The translations under genes and the position numbers were made by a program. A DNA stretch of 13,895 nt from Alphaproteobacteria bacterium (GTDB taxonomy: Bacteria > Pseudomonadota > Alphaproteobacteria > Rhizobiales > Aestuariivirgaceae), in the NCBI GenBank assembly GCA_026400595.1, contig JAPLOT010000336.1, positions 1 through 13,895 on the forward strand, written 5' to 3'. A model generated the notes under the pieces. It was not told the origin of the DNA and did not search any database. It was given only the letters and a program-made list of their open reading frames with translations. Numbering within the stretch: the first letter of the stretch is position 1; each line of letters begins with the position of its first letter. This document shows positions 4,818 to 11,420 of this stretch, piece after piece.

Positions 4818-7367
4818 TCACGCCCTTGCACTGTCGCCCGGCACCAGAATCTCGCGCTTGCCGGTGGCATTGGCGGCGGAGATCAGGCCTTCCTTTTCCA
4901 TGCGCTCGATGAGGCTGGCGGCCTTGTTGTAGCCCACCTGGAGCCGGCGCTGAATATAGCTGGTCGAGACCTTCTTGTCGCGCAGCACGACGGCCACGGC
5001 CTGATCATAGAGGTCGTCGCCCGAACCGCCGCCCATGGCCTCGGCGGCGCCCGGCTCGCCGAAGCTGTCGTCGTCGGTCTCCTCGGTGACGGCCTCGACA
5101 TATTCCGGTGCACCCTGGGCCTTGAGGTAGCTGACGATCTTCTCGACCTCGTCGTCCGCGACGAAGGGTGCATGCAGGCGCGAGATGCGTCCGCCGCCCG
5201 CCATGTAGAGCATGTCGCCCTGGCCGAGCAGCTGCTCGGCGCCCTGTTCGCCGAGAATAGTGCGGCTGTCGATCTTGGAGGTCACCTGGAAGGACATGCG
5301 GGTGGGGAAGTTGGCCTTGATGGTGCCGGTGATGACGTCGACCGAGGGACGCTGGGTGGCCATCACCACATGGATGCCGGCGGCGCGGGCCATCTGGGCG
5401 AGGCGCTGCACGGCGCCTTCGATGTCCTTGCCGGCCACCATCATCAGGTCGGCCATCTCGTCGATGATGACGACGATGTAGGGCATCGGCGCGTGATCCA
5501 TCTCCTCGCGCTCGAAGATCGGCTCGCCGGTGTCGGCGTCGAAACCGGTCTGCACGGTGCGTGCCAGCTTCTCGCCCTTGGCCTCGGCCTGCTTCATGCG
5601 GGCATTGTAGCCATCGATATTGCGCACGCCGAGCTTCGACATCTTGCGATAGCGCTCTTCCATCTCGCGCACCGCCCATTTCAGCGCCACCACCGCCTTG
5701 CGCGGATCGGTGACCACCGGCGACAGGAGATGGGGAATGCCCTCGTAAACGGAGAGTTCAAGCATCTTGGGATCGATCATGATCAGCTTGCAGCGCTCGG
5801 GCGGCAGGCGATAGAGCAGTGACAGGATCATGGTGTTGATGCCCACCGACTTGCCCGAGCCGGTGGTGCCGGCGATCAGAACGTGGGGCATGCGGGCGAG
5901 GTCGGCGAAAATCGGTTCCCCGCCGATGTTCTTGCCCAGTGCGAGGGCCAGGTTGAGGCTGGTTTTCTCATAGGCTTCGGAGGCGAGCAGTTCACGCAGG
6001 TAGACCGTCTCGCGCTTGGCATTGGGCAGCTCGATGCCGATGGCATTGCGGCCGGGAACCACGGCCACGCGGGCCGAGATCGCGCTCATCGAGCGGGCGA
6101 TGTCGTCGGCCAGGCTGATGACGCGCGAGGACTTGATGCCGGGCGCGGGTTCGAGTTCGTAGAGGGTGACCACCGGACCGGGGCGAACCTTGATGATCTG
6201 GCCTTTGACCCCGAAGTCCTCGAGCACGCCTTCGAGCATGCGGGCGTTCTGTTCCAATGCCTCGTCCGAGAGTTCCGGCGTCTTCGCCAGTCGCTTGGGC
6301 TCGGCCAGCAACGTCAACGGCGGCAGTTCGAACCCGTTGGAGCCGCCGAAGCGGAAGCCCGGCTGCGTGTCCTTCCTGATCTTCTTGCCCTGCTTGATTG
6401 GCTTGGTGTTGCGGTTGACGCGCGGGGCTGCTTCCTCTTCGTCCTCCTCTTCGAATTCCTCGACGTCTTCTTCGGCCTCGGCGTAGCCTTCCTCCTCCAT
6501 GCCGGCCCCGACCTCCGGATCGGGATCGAGGATCGGACGGCGGTCGTCGCGGGTGAGTTTGGGTTCGATGCGCTGGCCGGTGCCGTCGCGGCTGCCCCGC
6601 GGCATGGCCGGGCGCGGCGCCAGGCGGGTGAGAATGTCGCCGCGCTCCTGGCTCTCGGCGGCCAGGCGGCGTTCGCGCCGGTCGGCCCGGCGGGTCTGCC
6701 ATTCGGTATAGAGGCTGCGGGCCGAGCCGATCATGCTGGCTATGGCCATGCGGCCCCGTTCGCCGGCCACCGCCGTATGCAGGACCGTGTCGTCCCGGCC
6801 ATAGCCCATGGCGCGGAGCGCGAGATAGCCAAAGGCGGCCACCATGAGGCCGCCGGCAATGGCCTTGGCAATGGCGCCGCTCACGGCCAGCGACAGCACG
6901 ATCACGATGAGGCTGTGGATCACGTCTCCTGCGTTTCCGCCGAGGCCGGAGGCCAGCGACCAGCTGGACGGTGCCGGCAGGGCCGAGAGCGTGGCGCTGA
7001 CGCAGAGGCAGGCGAAGAGCCAGGAGAAGATCGAACGGATCGGGCGGATCATGCCCTGATGGCCCATGAAGCGCACGGCCCAGGCCATCGGTATGGCCAT
7101 CAGGGGCAGCACGCCCAGGCCGAAGAACTGCATGAGCTGATCGGCGAGGACCGCTCCGGGATAACCCAGCCAGTTGGAGGCGGTGCCGTCGATGGCATTG
7201 TTGAGCGACGGGTCGTCGGCCGACCAGGTGGCGAGTGCCACGCCGGCGCCGATCAGCACGATGAAGACCGAGAGGCCTACCAGCTCGTAGAGCCGCTTCT
7301 TGAAGAAGACCCGGACCGCGTGGGGTACGGCACTGTCGTCGGTGTCGTAGGAAGGATCGTATGCCAT
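4818..7367 (-). CDS. ftsK: DNA translocase FtsK
   Basis: An 849-residue septal membrane protein and ATP-driven DNA pump that clears and aligns chromosome termini during division. N-terminal membrane domain: hydrophobic segments at about 29-47, 81-99, 112-130, 150-167 and 171-187. The linker (about 190-345) is basic, then very acidic at 291-312. Motor domain: alpha (about 365-465), then the RecA-like beta domain with Walker A GTTGSGKS (500-507) and Walker B VVIIDEMAD (D636-E637), and ATQRPSVDVITG. The C-terminal winged-helix gamma domain (about 784-849) contains STSYIQRRLQVGYNKAASLIERME, which reads KOPS sequences. I chose ATG 7367 because GGAGG (7373-7377) lies 5 nt upstream; an in-frame TTG at 7412 lacks support. 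Two CtrA-like boxes sit 39-88 bases upstream. lolA and xthA follow on the same strand. Confidence 0.97.
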   Translation of the reverse strand: MAYDPSYDTDDSAVPHAVRVFFKKRLYELVGLSVFIVLIGAGVALATWSADDPSLNNAIDGTASNWLGYPGAVLADQLMQFFGLGVLPLMAIPMAWAVRFMGHQGMIRPIRSIFSWLFACLCVSATLSALPAPSSWSLASGLGGNAGDVIHSLIVIVLSLAVSGAIAKAIAGGLMVAAFGYLALRAMGYGRDDTVLHTAVAGERGRMAIASMIGSARSLYTEWQTRRADRRERRLAAESQERGDILTRLAPRPAMPRGSRDGTGQRIEPKLTRDDRRPILDPDPEVGAGMEEEGYAEAEEDVEEFEEEDEEEAAPRVNRNTKPIKQGKKIRKDTQPGFRFGGSNGFELPPLTLLAEPKRLAKTPELSDEALEQNARMLEGVLEDFGVKGQIIKVRPGPVVTLYELEPAPGIKSSRVISLADDIARSMSAISARVAVVPGRNAIGIELPNAKRETVYLRELLASEAYEKTSLNLALALGKNIGGEPIFADLARMPHVLIAGTTGSGKSVGINTMILSLLYRLPPERCKLIMIDPKMLELSVYEGIPHLLSPVVTDPRKAVVALKWAVREMEERYRKMSKLGVRNIDGYNARMKQAEAKGEKLARTVQTGFDADTGEPIFEREEMDHAPMPYIVVIIDEMADLMMVAGKDIEGAVQRLAQMARAAGIHVVMATQRPSVDVITGTIKANFPTRMSFQVTSKIDSRTILGEQGAEQLLGQGDMLYMAGGGRISRLHAPFVADDEVEKIVSYLKAQGAPEYVEAVTEETDDDSFGEPGAAEAMGGGSGDDLYDQAVAVVLRDKKVSTSYIQRRLQVGYNKAASLIERMEKEGLISAANATGKREILVPGDSARA

Positions 7368-7372
7368 GGCCG

Positions 7373-7377
7373 CCTCC
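7373..7377 (-). promoter_or_regulatory. Strong ribosome binding site (GGAGG) fixing the ftsK start
   Basis: GGAGG on the minus strand, 5 nt before ATG 7367. It decides this start over the upstream TTG at 7412. Confidence 0.7.
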
Positions 7378-7405
7378 GCCGCGTGGAGCGCAGGCGCCAC
7401 CGGCT

Positions 7406-7420
7406 CTAACAAATCGTTAA
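7406..7420 (-). promoter_or_regulatory. CtrA-like box, proximal, upstream of ftsK
   Basis: Reads TTAA-CGATTTG-TTAG on the minus strand: one mismatch to the CtrA consensus TTAA-N7-TTAA. It lies 39-53 bases before the ftsK ATG, a position where a CtrA site could overlap the promoter. Pattern match; CtrA itself is not in the window. Confidence 0.5.
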
Positions 7421-7440
7421 GCCAGTTTGGCCGGGCGGGG

Positions 7441-7455
7441 TTAAAGGCCGGTTAA
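7441..7455 (-). promoter_or_regulatory. CtrA-like box, distal, exact consensus
   Basis: Reads TTAA-CCGGCCT-TTAA followed by C on the minus strand: an exact match to the CtrA consensus TTAA-N7-TTAA(C), rare by chance in DNA this GC-rich. It lies 74-88 bases before the ftsK ATG and just past the amtB terminator, so ftsK is the only sensible target. Confidence 0.62.
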
Positions 7456-7465
7456 GCATGTCCGC

Positions 7466-7497
7466 AAACGAAGACCGGCGGGGACATGCCCCGCCGG
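7466..7497 (-). terminator. Rho-independent terminator of the glnK-amtB operon
   Basis: Perfect 9-bp GC-rich inverted repeat CCGGCGGGG (7475-7483) and CCCCGCCGG (7489-7497) with a 5-base loop, followed on the minus strand by TCTTCGTTTG (T-rich). It starts 26 bases after the amtB stop. A smaller stem (GCTTC/GAAGC) precedes it. The stem is very strong and the T-tract moderate. Confidence 0.75.
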
Positions 7498-7523
7498 CCG
7501 CTCGCGTCGCTTCAGGGAGAAGC

Positions 7524-9059
7524 TCAGTTGTAGGAACGCTCGCCGTGTTCGGCGATGTCCAGGCCTTCGCGTTCCTGCTGCTCGGTGACGCGCAGTCCGG
7601 TGACGGCCTTGCAGATCATCAGGGCGACGAGCGTCACCACCGTTGTCCACACCACCGCGACGATGACCGCGACGATCTGGGCCGTCATCTGGGTGCCGAA
7701 GCTGTAGGCGGCTACCGTGGCGGAATTGTCTGCCGCGAGGTAGTCGGTCACGCCCATGCCGCCCAGCGCCGGGTTGACGAAGATGCCGGTCAGGATGGCG
7801 CCGACGATGCCGCCGATGCCGTGGACGCCGAAGACGTCCAGCGCGTCGTCATAGCCCAGCATGTTCTTGAGGAAGACCACGCCCCAGAGGCAGACGAAGC
7901 CGGCGATGGCACCGATCAGGATGGCGCCGCCGGGGCCGACCCAACCGCAGGCCGGGGTGATGGCCACGAGGCCGGCGACCAGTCCCGAGGCGGCACCCAG
8001 CAGGCTGGGATGACCGCGCACGATCCATTCGCCAAGCATCCAGGCCAGCGCGGCAGCGGCAGCCGCGATGGTGGTGTTGAGGATGACGAGCGCGGTCAGG
8101 CCGTTGGCCTCCAGGTTGGATCCGGCGTTGAAGCCATACCAGCCGAAGAGGAGGAGGCCCGCGCCGGTCAGCACGAAGGTCAGGTTATGCGGCGCCATCT
8201 GATCCTTGCCGTAGCCGATGCGCTTGCCCAGCACGATGGCGCAGACGAGTCCGGCGACGCCGGCGTTGATGTGCACCACGGTGCCGCCGGCGAAGTCGAT
8301 GGCGCCCCACTGGAAAAGATAGCCATTGGTGGCGTTCACCAGTTCGGCATAGGCGCCCAGCACGGCGGCCTTGGCCTCATCGGTGGTGGCCGCGGCGAGA
8401 TCGGCCAGGAACTTGGTGGCCGCTTCCTCACCGACCATGGCCTTCACGATGTCGATGTTGTCAGGCGACAGCGTGTAGGCGTCCGGACCGGCCCAGAACC
8501 ACACCATGTGGGCCATGGGCAGGTAGGCGAAGGTGAACCAGATCACCATGAAGAGCAGCACGGCCGAGAACTTCATCCGCTCGGCGAAGGCACCGACGAT
8601 GAGGGCGGGCGTGATGCAGGCGAAGGTCATCTGGAAGATGACGAAGGCCAGTTCCGGAATGTTGGTTTCCTTCGAGAAGGTCCCCAGTTCCGAACTCGTC
8701 GAGACGCCGGCGAGCAGGAATTTCGAGAAGCCGCCGATGAAGGGGTTGAGGGAGGCCGAGGCATTGCTGGTAAAGGCCAGCGAGTATCCGTAGATCACCC
8801 ACAGGATCGAGATGATGCTGAAGATCACGAGCACTTGCATCAGCACCGAGAGAATGTTCTTGGCGCGCACAAGGCCGCCGTAGAACAGGGCAAGGCCCGG
8901 GATGGTCATCAGGACGACGAAGCAGGTTGCCACCAGCATCCATGTCGTGTCGCCCTTGTTCACCGTGGCCGCGGCATGCGCTGCGGACGGCAGACCCGTC
9001 AGGGCCAGGGCCGCCAGTGCGGCCGTGGCCGGACGGCGGAGTGAAGTCGCAAATCCCAT
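7524..9059 (-). CDS. amtB: Ammonium transporter AmtB (Amt/Rh family)
   Basis: A 511-residue inner-membrane ammonium channel, normally trimeric. A cleavable signal peptide (1-29, ending SAAHA|A) precedes about 11 membrane helices. Conserved pore residues are visible by comparison with E. coli AmtB: F146 in MTFACITPAL, W187 in AHMVW, D255 in GAIDFAGG, and the twin histidines H263 (GTVVHINAG) and H413 (DVFGVHGIGG). The C-terminal tail LRVTEQQEREGLDIAEHGE (from about 489), which couples pore gating to PII, is intact. Oddity: W187 and D255 are 68 residues apart, against about 12 in E. coli, so a polar insertion of about 56 residues (about 190-247) sits in a periplasmic loop. ATG 9059 has AGGGG 8 nt upstream. 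It lies 28 bases after glnK, in one operon. An in-frame upstream extension to 9221 would cover glnK and is rejected. Confidence 0.96.
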   Translation of the reverse strand: MGFATSLRRPATAALAALALTGLPSAAHAAATVNKGDTTWMLVATCFVVLMTIPGLALFYGGLVRAKNILSVLMQVLVIFSIISILWVIYGYSLAFTSNASASLNPFIGGFSKFLLAGVSTSSELGTFSKETNIPELAFVIFQMTFACITPALIVGAFAERMKFSAVLLFMVIWFTFAYLPMAHMVWFWAGPDAYTLSPDNIDIVKAMVGEEAATKFLADLAAATTDEAKAAVLGAYAELVNATNGYLFQWGAIDFAGGTVVHINAGVAGLVCAIVLGKRIGYGKDQMAPHNLTFVLTGAGLLLFGWYGFNAGSNLEANGLTALVILNTTIAAAAAALAWMLGEWIVRGHPSLLGAASGLVAGLVAITPACGWVGPGGAILIGAIAGFVCLWGVVFLKNMLGYDDALDVFGVHGIGGIVGAILTGIFVNPALGGMGVTDYLAADNSATVAAYSFGTQMTAQIVAVIVAVVWTTVVTLVALMICKAVTGLRVTEQQEREGLDIAEHGERSYN

Positions 9060-9087
9060 GTGAGTATCCCCTGTGTCGATGATGTTG

Positions 9088-9426
9088 TCAGAGCGCCGCG
9101 ACGCCGGATTCGCCGGTGCGGATGCGAACGGCCTGTTCGAGCGGCAGGACGAAGATCTTGCCGTCGCCGATCTGGCCGGTCTGGCCGGATTGCTGGATGG
9201 TCTCGATGACCTTGTCGGCAATGGCTTCGTCCACCGCGAGTTCCAGCTTCACCTTGGGAACGAAGCTCACGGTGTATTCCGCACCCCGGTAGAACTCCGT
9301 GTGGCCGCGCTGGCGGCCATGACCCTTGACTTCGGTCACGGTGATACCCTGGATACCAAGCGCGCCGAGGGCCTCGCGGATCTCCTCAAGCTTAAATGGC
9401 TTGATCACGGCAATTATGTACTTCAT
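9088..9426 (-). CDS. glnK: Nitrogen regulatory protein P-II (GlnK)
   Basis: A 112-residue trimeric cytoplasmic PII signal protein that senses ATP/ADP and 2-oxoglutarate and blocks AmtB when nitrogen is plentiful. Family features are intact: N-terminal MKYIIAVIKPFKLEEIREAL, the T-loop with uridylylation site Y51 in RGAEYTVSF, and the B-loop TGQIGDGKIFVLPLEQAVRIRTGE. Shine-Dalgarno AGGGG (9433-9437) lies 6 nt before ATG 9426. I use glnK rather than glnB because it directly precedes amtB (28-base gap), the classic pairing. A sigma-54-type promoter lies 35 bases upstream, consistent with induction under nitrogen limitation through NtrC, although I found no convincing NtrC palindrome. Confidence 0.96.
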   Translation of the reverse strand: MKYIIAVIKPFKLEEIREALGALGIQGITVTEVKGHGRQRGHTEFYRGAEYTVSFVPKVKLELAVDEAIADKVIETIQQSGQTGQIGDGKIFVLPLEQAVRIRTGESGVAAL

Positions 9427-9460
9427 GCACCACCCCTTTGTTATCGGTGTTGCACTGCGG

Positions 9461-9476
9461 AACAAGATTTGTGCCA
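9461..9476 (-). promoter_or_regulatory. Sigma-54 (RpoN) promoter of glnK-amtB
   Basis: Minus strand TGGCAC-AAATC-TTGTT against the consensus TGGCACG-N4-TTGCW. The -24 GG is perfect; the -12 element has TTGT in place of TTGC. The -24/-12 spacing is exact. It predicts a transcript start near 9450 and a leader of about 24 bases before the glnK ATG. Confidence 0.65.
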
Positions 9477-9525
9477 GAATCGAAGTTTCATGTAAGCATC
9501 TGATTTGTAATCGTTTTGAGAATCT

Positions 9526-9588
9526 CGACCTGATGGATGGCCGACCTGATTGATTAATATTTAGTCTGTGATTAATAACTGTGCAGTT
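9526..9588. repeat. Cluster of short repeats in the AT-rich glnK/ubiH-like control region
   Basis: Direct repeat CGACCTGAT at 9526-9534 and 9542-9550 (16-base period), then TGATTAATA at 9551-9559 and 9569-9577 (18-base period), then the dyad AACTG-TG-CAGTT at 9577-9588. They lie 50-112 bases upstream of the sigma-54 element, where an enhancer-binding activator would act, and 66-128 bases before the divergent hydroxylase. The base composition is far more AT-rich than its surroundings. The binding protein is unknown. Confidence 0.45.
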
Positions 9589-9653
9589 GTGATGAGGGGT
9601 CCGCGACCACGAGGGCGCTTGCCAGTTTCATGGGAAGCGCGATTAGCTGCGGC

Positions 9654-10889
9654 ATGACTCGAAACCCGGACGTGATCATCGTCGGCGCGGCGCTCAACGG
9701 CCTGGCGGCGGCCCTGGCGCTGGGCGGCACCACGGCGCGCCGCCCGCTGGATGTGGTGGTGGTCGATGCCCGTGATCCGCGCGGCTTTGCCAGCACGGCA
9801 TTCGACGGCAGGGCTTCGGCGATCACCGCTGCGGCGCGCCGGATGTTCGAAGCGCTGGGCGTCTGGCCCAAGGTTGTCCATCACGCCGAGGCCATGGCCG
9901 AGATCATCGTCACCGACAGTGCCGATCCGCAGCGGCGCCCGGTGCTGCTGTCCTTCGATGCGGAGGACATGAAGGGCCGGCCCTCCGCCCACATGATCGA
10001 GAACCGGTTCCTCTATGCGGCCTTGCTGGCGGAAGCCGAGGCTGCGCCGCATATCCGCTTCGCCGTGGGCAGCGCGGTCAGCGACTATCGCTTCCAGCCT
10101 GGCCTGGCGCAGGTGACGCTGGCTTCCGGCGAGACGATCCGGGCTCCGCTGATCGTGGCTGCCGATGGCCGCAACTCGCCGGCGCGCGAGGCAGCGGGCA
10201 TCAAGCTCGTGGGCTGGCCCTATGACCAGACCGGCATCGTGGTGACGGTCGCGCATGACCGCCCGCATCATGGCAGGGCCGAGGAACACTTCACGCCATC
10301 GGGACCCTTTGCCATCCTGCCGCTTCCCGGAAACCGCGCATCGCTTGTGTGGAGCGAACACCAGGCGGAAGCCCAGCGCATCCTGGCTCTCGATGACACG
10401 GCATTCCTGGCCGAGTTGCGCCGCCGCTTCGGCGATCATCTGGGCGAGATCAGCCTGGCCAGCGGCCGTCACGGCTATCCGCTGTCGCTCTTCGTGGCCG
10501 AAACCTTCACGGCACCCCGCCTCGCGCTGGTCGGCGATGCCGCGCATGTCCTGCATCCGCTCGCGGGCCTCGGCTTCAACCTTGGCCTGCGCGACGTGGC
10601 CGCCCTGGCCGAGACGCTGCACGACGCCGCAGCGCTCGGCCTCGATATCGGCAGCGAGGCGGTGCTGGAGCGTTACACGCTGTGGCGCCGCTTCGACACG
10701 GTGGCAACGGCCGCGGCGATGGACGGCATGAACAGGCTCTTCGCCAATGACAATGCGGCGCTCCGCCTGGTGCGCAGCGCCGGACTTCTGGCCGTAGACC
10801 GGCTGGCCGGGCTCAAGTCGATGCTGGTCACCGAAGCCGCCGGCAGGTCAGGTCAGCTGCCCAAGCTTCTGCGCGGTGAAGCCATCTAG
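9654..10889 (+). CDS. FAD-dependent UbiH/UbiF/Coq6-family hydroxylase (ubiquinone biosynthesis)
   Basis: A 411-residue flavoprotein monooxygenase expected to hydroxylate the aromatic ring of a ubiquinone precursor at the membrane using O2. Seen: the N-terminal Rossmann segment PDVIIVGAALNGLAAALAL (5-23), with GAALNG in place of the textbook GxGxxG; an acidic residue ending strand 2 (VVVVDAR); FDGRASAITAAARRMFEALGVW (50-71), a family hallmark; the DG motif ADGRNSPAREAAGI (170-183); and the FAD ribityl-binding GD motif LVGDAAHVLHPLAGLGFNLGLRD (292-314). The ring position cannot be told from sequence. I prefer ATG 9654; ATG 9630 in frame adds 8 residues, and neither has a clear Shine-Dalgarno sequence. 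It is divergent from glnK. Its stop overlaps the convergent DUF971 gene by 4 bases (CTAG). Confidence 0.92.
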   Translation: MTRNPDVIIVGAALNGLAAALALGGTTARRPLDVVVVDARDPRGFASTAFDGRASAITAAARRMFEALGVWPKVVHHAEAMAEIIVTDSADPQRRPVLLSFDAEDMKGRPSAHMIENRFLYAALLAEAEAAPHIRFAVGSAVSDYRFQPGLAQVTLASGETIRAPLIVAADGRNSPAREAAGIKLVGWPYDQTGIVVTVAHDRPHHGRAEEHFTPSGPFAILPLPGNRASLVWSEHQAEAQRILALDDTAFLAELRRRFGDHLGEISLASGRHGYPLSLFVAETFTAPRLALVGDAAHVLHPLAGLGFNLGLRDVAALAETLHDAAALGLDIGSEAVLERYTLWRRFDTVATAAAMDGMNRLFANDNAALRLVRSAGLLAVDRLAGLKSMLVTEAAGRSGQLPKLLRGEAI

Positions 10890-11239
10890 CGTCGGAGGCC
10901 CGCCGCCTGAAGCTTTTCGACGTAGGCGGCCCAGATCGCCTCGCGTTCGCGCCCCAGCTTCAACAGGTAGGGCCAGGTGAAGAGCCCGGTGTTATGGCCG
11001 TCGCTGAAGGTGATCTTCACCGCATAGCTGCCGACCGGCTCGAGCTTCGCGATGATGACGTCGCGCTTGCCCCAGACCAGCTGTTCCTGGCCGGGGCCAT
11101 GCCCCTTCACTTCGGCGCTGGGGCTTTCCACCCGGAGATACTCGGCTTCCAGCGCGTGGCTTTCGCCGCTGTCGAAGGTCACGTGGAGCACGCGCCCCTT
11201 GTCGGAAACGCGCAATTCCTCCGGCCACGGATCATTCAC
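10886..11239 (-). CDS. DUF971 family protein (gamma-butyrobetaine hydroxylase N-terminal-like)
   Basis: A 117-residue small cytoplasmic protein with the DUF971 (GBBH-like N-terminal) fold. Visible family pattern: WPEELRVS, VTFDSGESHALEAEYLRVESPSAEVKGH, then VGSYAVKITFSDGHNTGLFTWPYLLKLG and a C-terminal helix. The domain is linked in other proteins to hydroxylases and to Fe-S or metal-related functions; its role alone is not established. The GTG start at 11239 lies 8 bases inside the end of the Trm112-like gene, with a GGGA-type Shine-Dalgarno about 9-10 nt upstream. A longer upstream frame is only a shadow of Trm112. It is last in the cnoX-LON-Trm112-DUF971 run, and its stop overlaps that of the convergent hydroxylase. 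Confidence 0.88.
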   Translation of the reverse strand: MNDPWPEELRVSDKGRVLHVTFDSGESHALEAEYLRVESPSAEVKGHGPGQEQLVWGKRDVIIAKLEPVGSYAVKITFSDGHNTGLFTWPYLLKLGREREAIWAAYVEKLQAAGLRR

Positions 11240-11420
11240 GGTTGATGTCCCGCGCCTCTTCGGGAAGCATGATGGGGATGCCATCGCGGATGGGATAGGC
11301 GAGGCCGGCCGCCTTCGAGACCAGCTCCTGCCGCTCGGCGTCATAGGACAGCGGCATCTTGGTCAGCGGGCAGACCAGCATCTGCAGCAGGCGGGAATCG
11401 GTGCGCCAGGTATCCGGCAT
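11232..11420 (-). CDS. Trm112 family protein (YcaR/UPF0434 type)
   Basis: A 62-residue Trm112-like zinc-ribbon-derived protein. In eukaryotes and archaea Trm112 activates tRNA, rRNA and release-factor methyltransferases; bacterial copies are less studied. Seen: RLLQMLVCPLTKMPLSYD, then ELVSKAAGLAYPIRDGIPIMLPEEAR. Only one cysteine remains of the usual CPxC pair, so zinc binding through this site is probably lost, as is usual in alphaproteobacterial copies that I recall. Start choice: ATG 11420 shares one base with the LON gene stop (TGATG), indicating translational coupling; a GTG at 11423 is the alternative. It overlaps the DUF971 start by 8 bases. Confidence 0.9.
   Translation of the reverse strand: MPDTWRTDSRLLQMLVCPLTKMPLSYDAERQELVSKAAGLAYPIRDGIPIMLPEEARDINRE

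Noticed and set aside
5883..7409. Long open frame (508 codons) antisense to ftsK
   Set aside because: It mirrors ftsK codons; composition is His/Gly/Ala-rich shadow sequence with no recognisable domain, and ftsK is intact.
7458..9044. Long open frame (528 codons) antisense to amtB
   Set aside because: Asp/His/Gly-rich shadow of a GC-rich membrane protein gene; it also crosses the amtB terminator. No domain seen.
9561..10622. 353-codon open frame antisense to the UbiH-like gene
   Set aside because: Shadow frame; the plus-strand FAD motifs are clear and complete.
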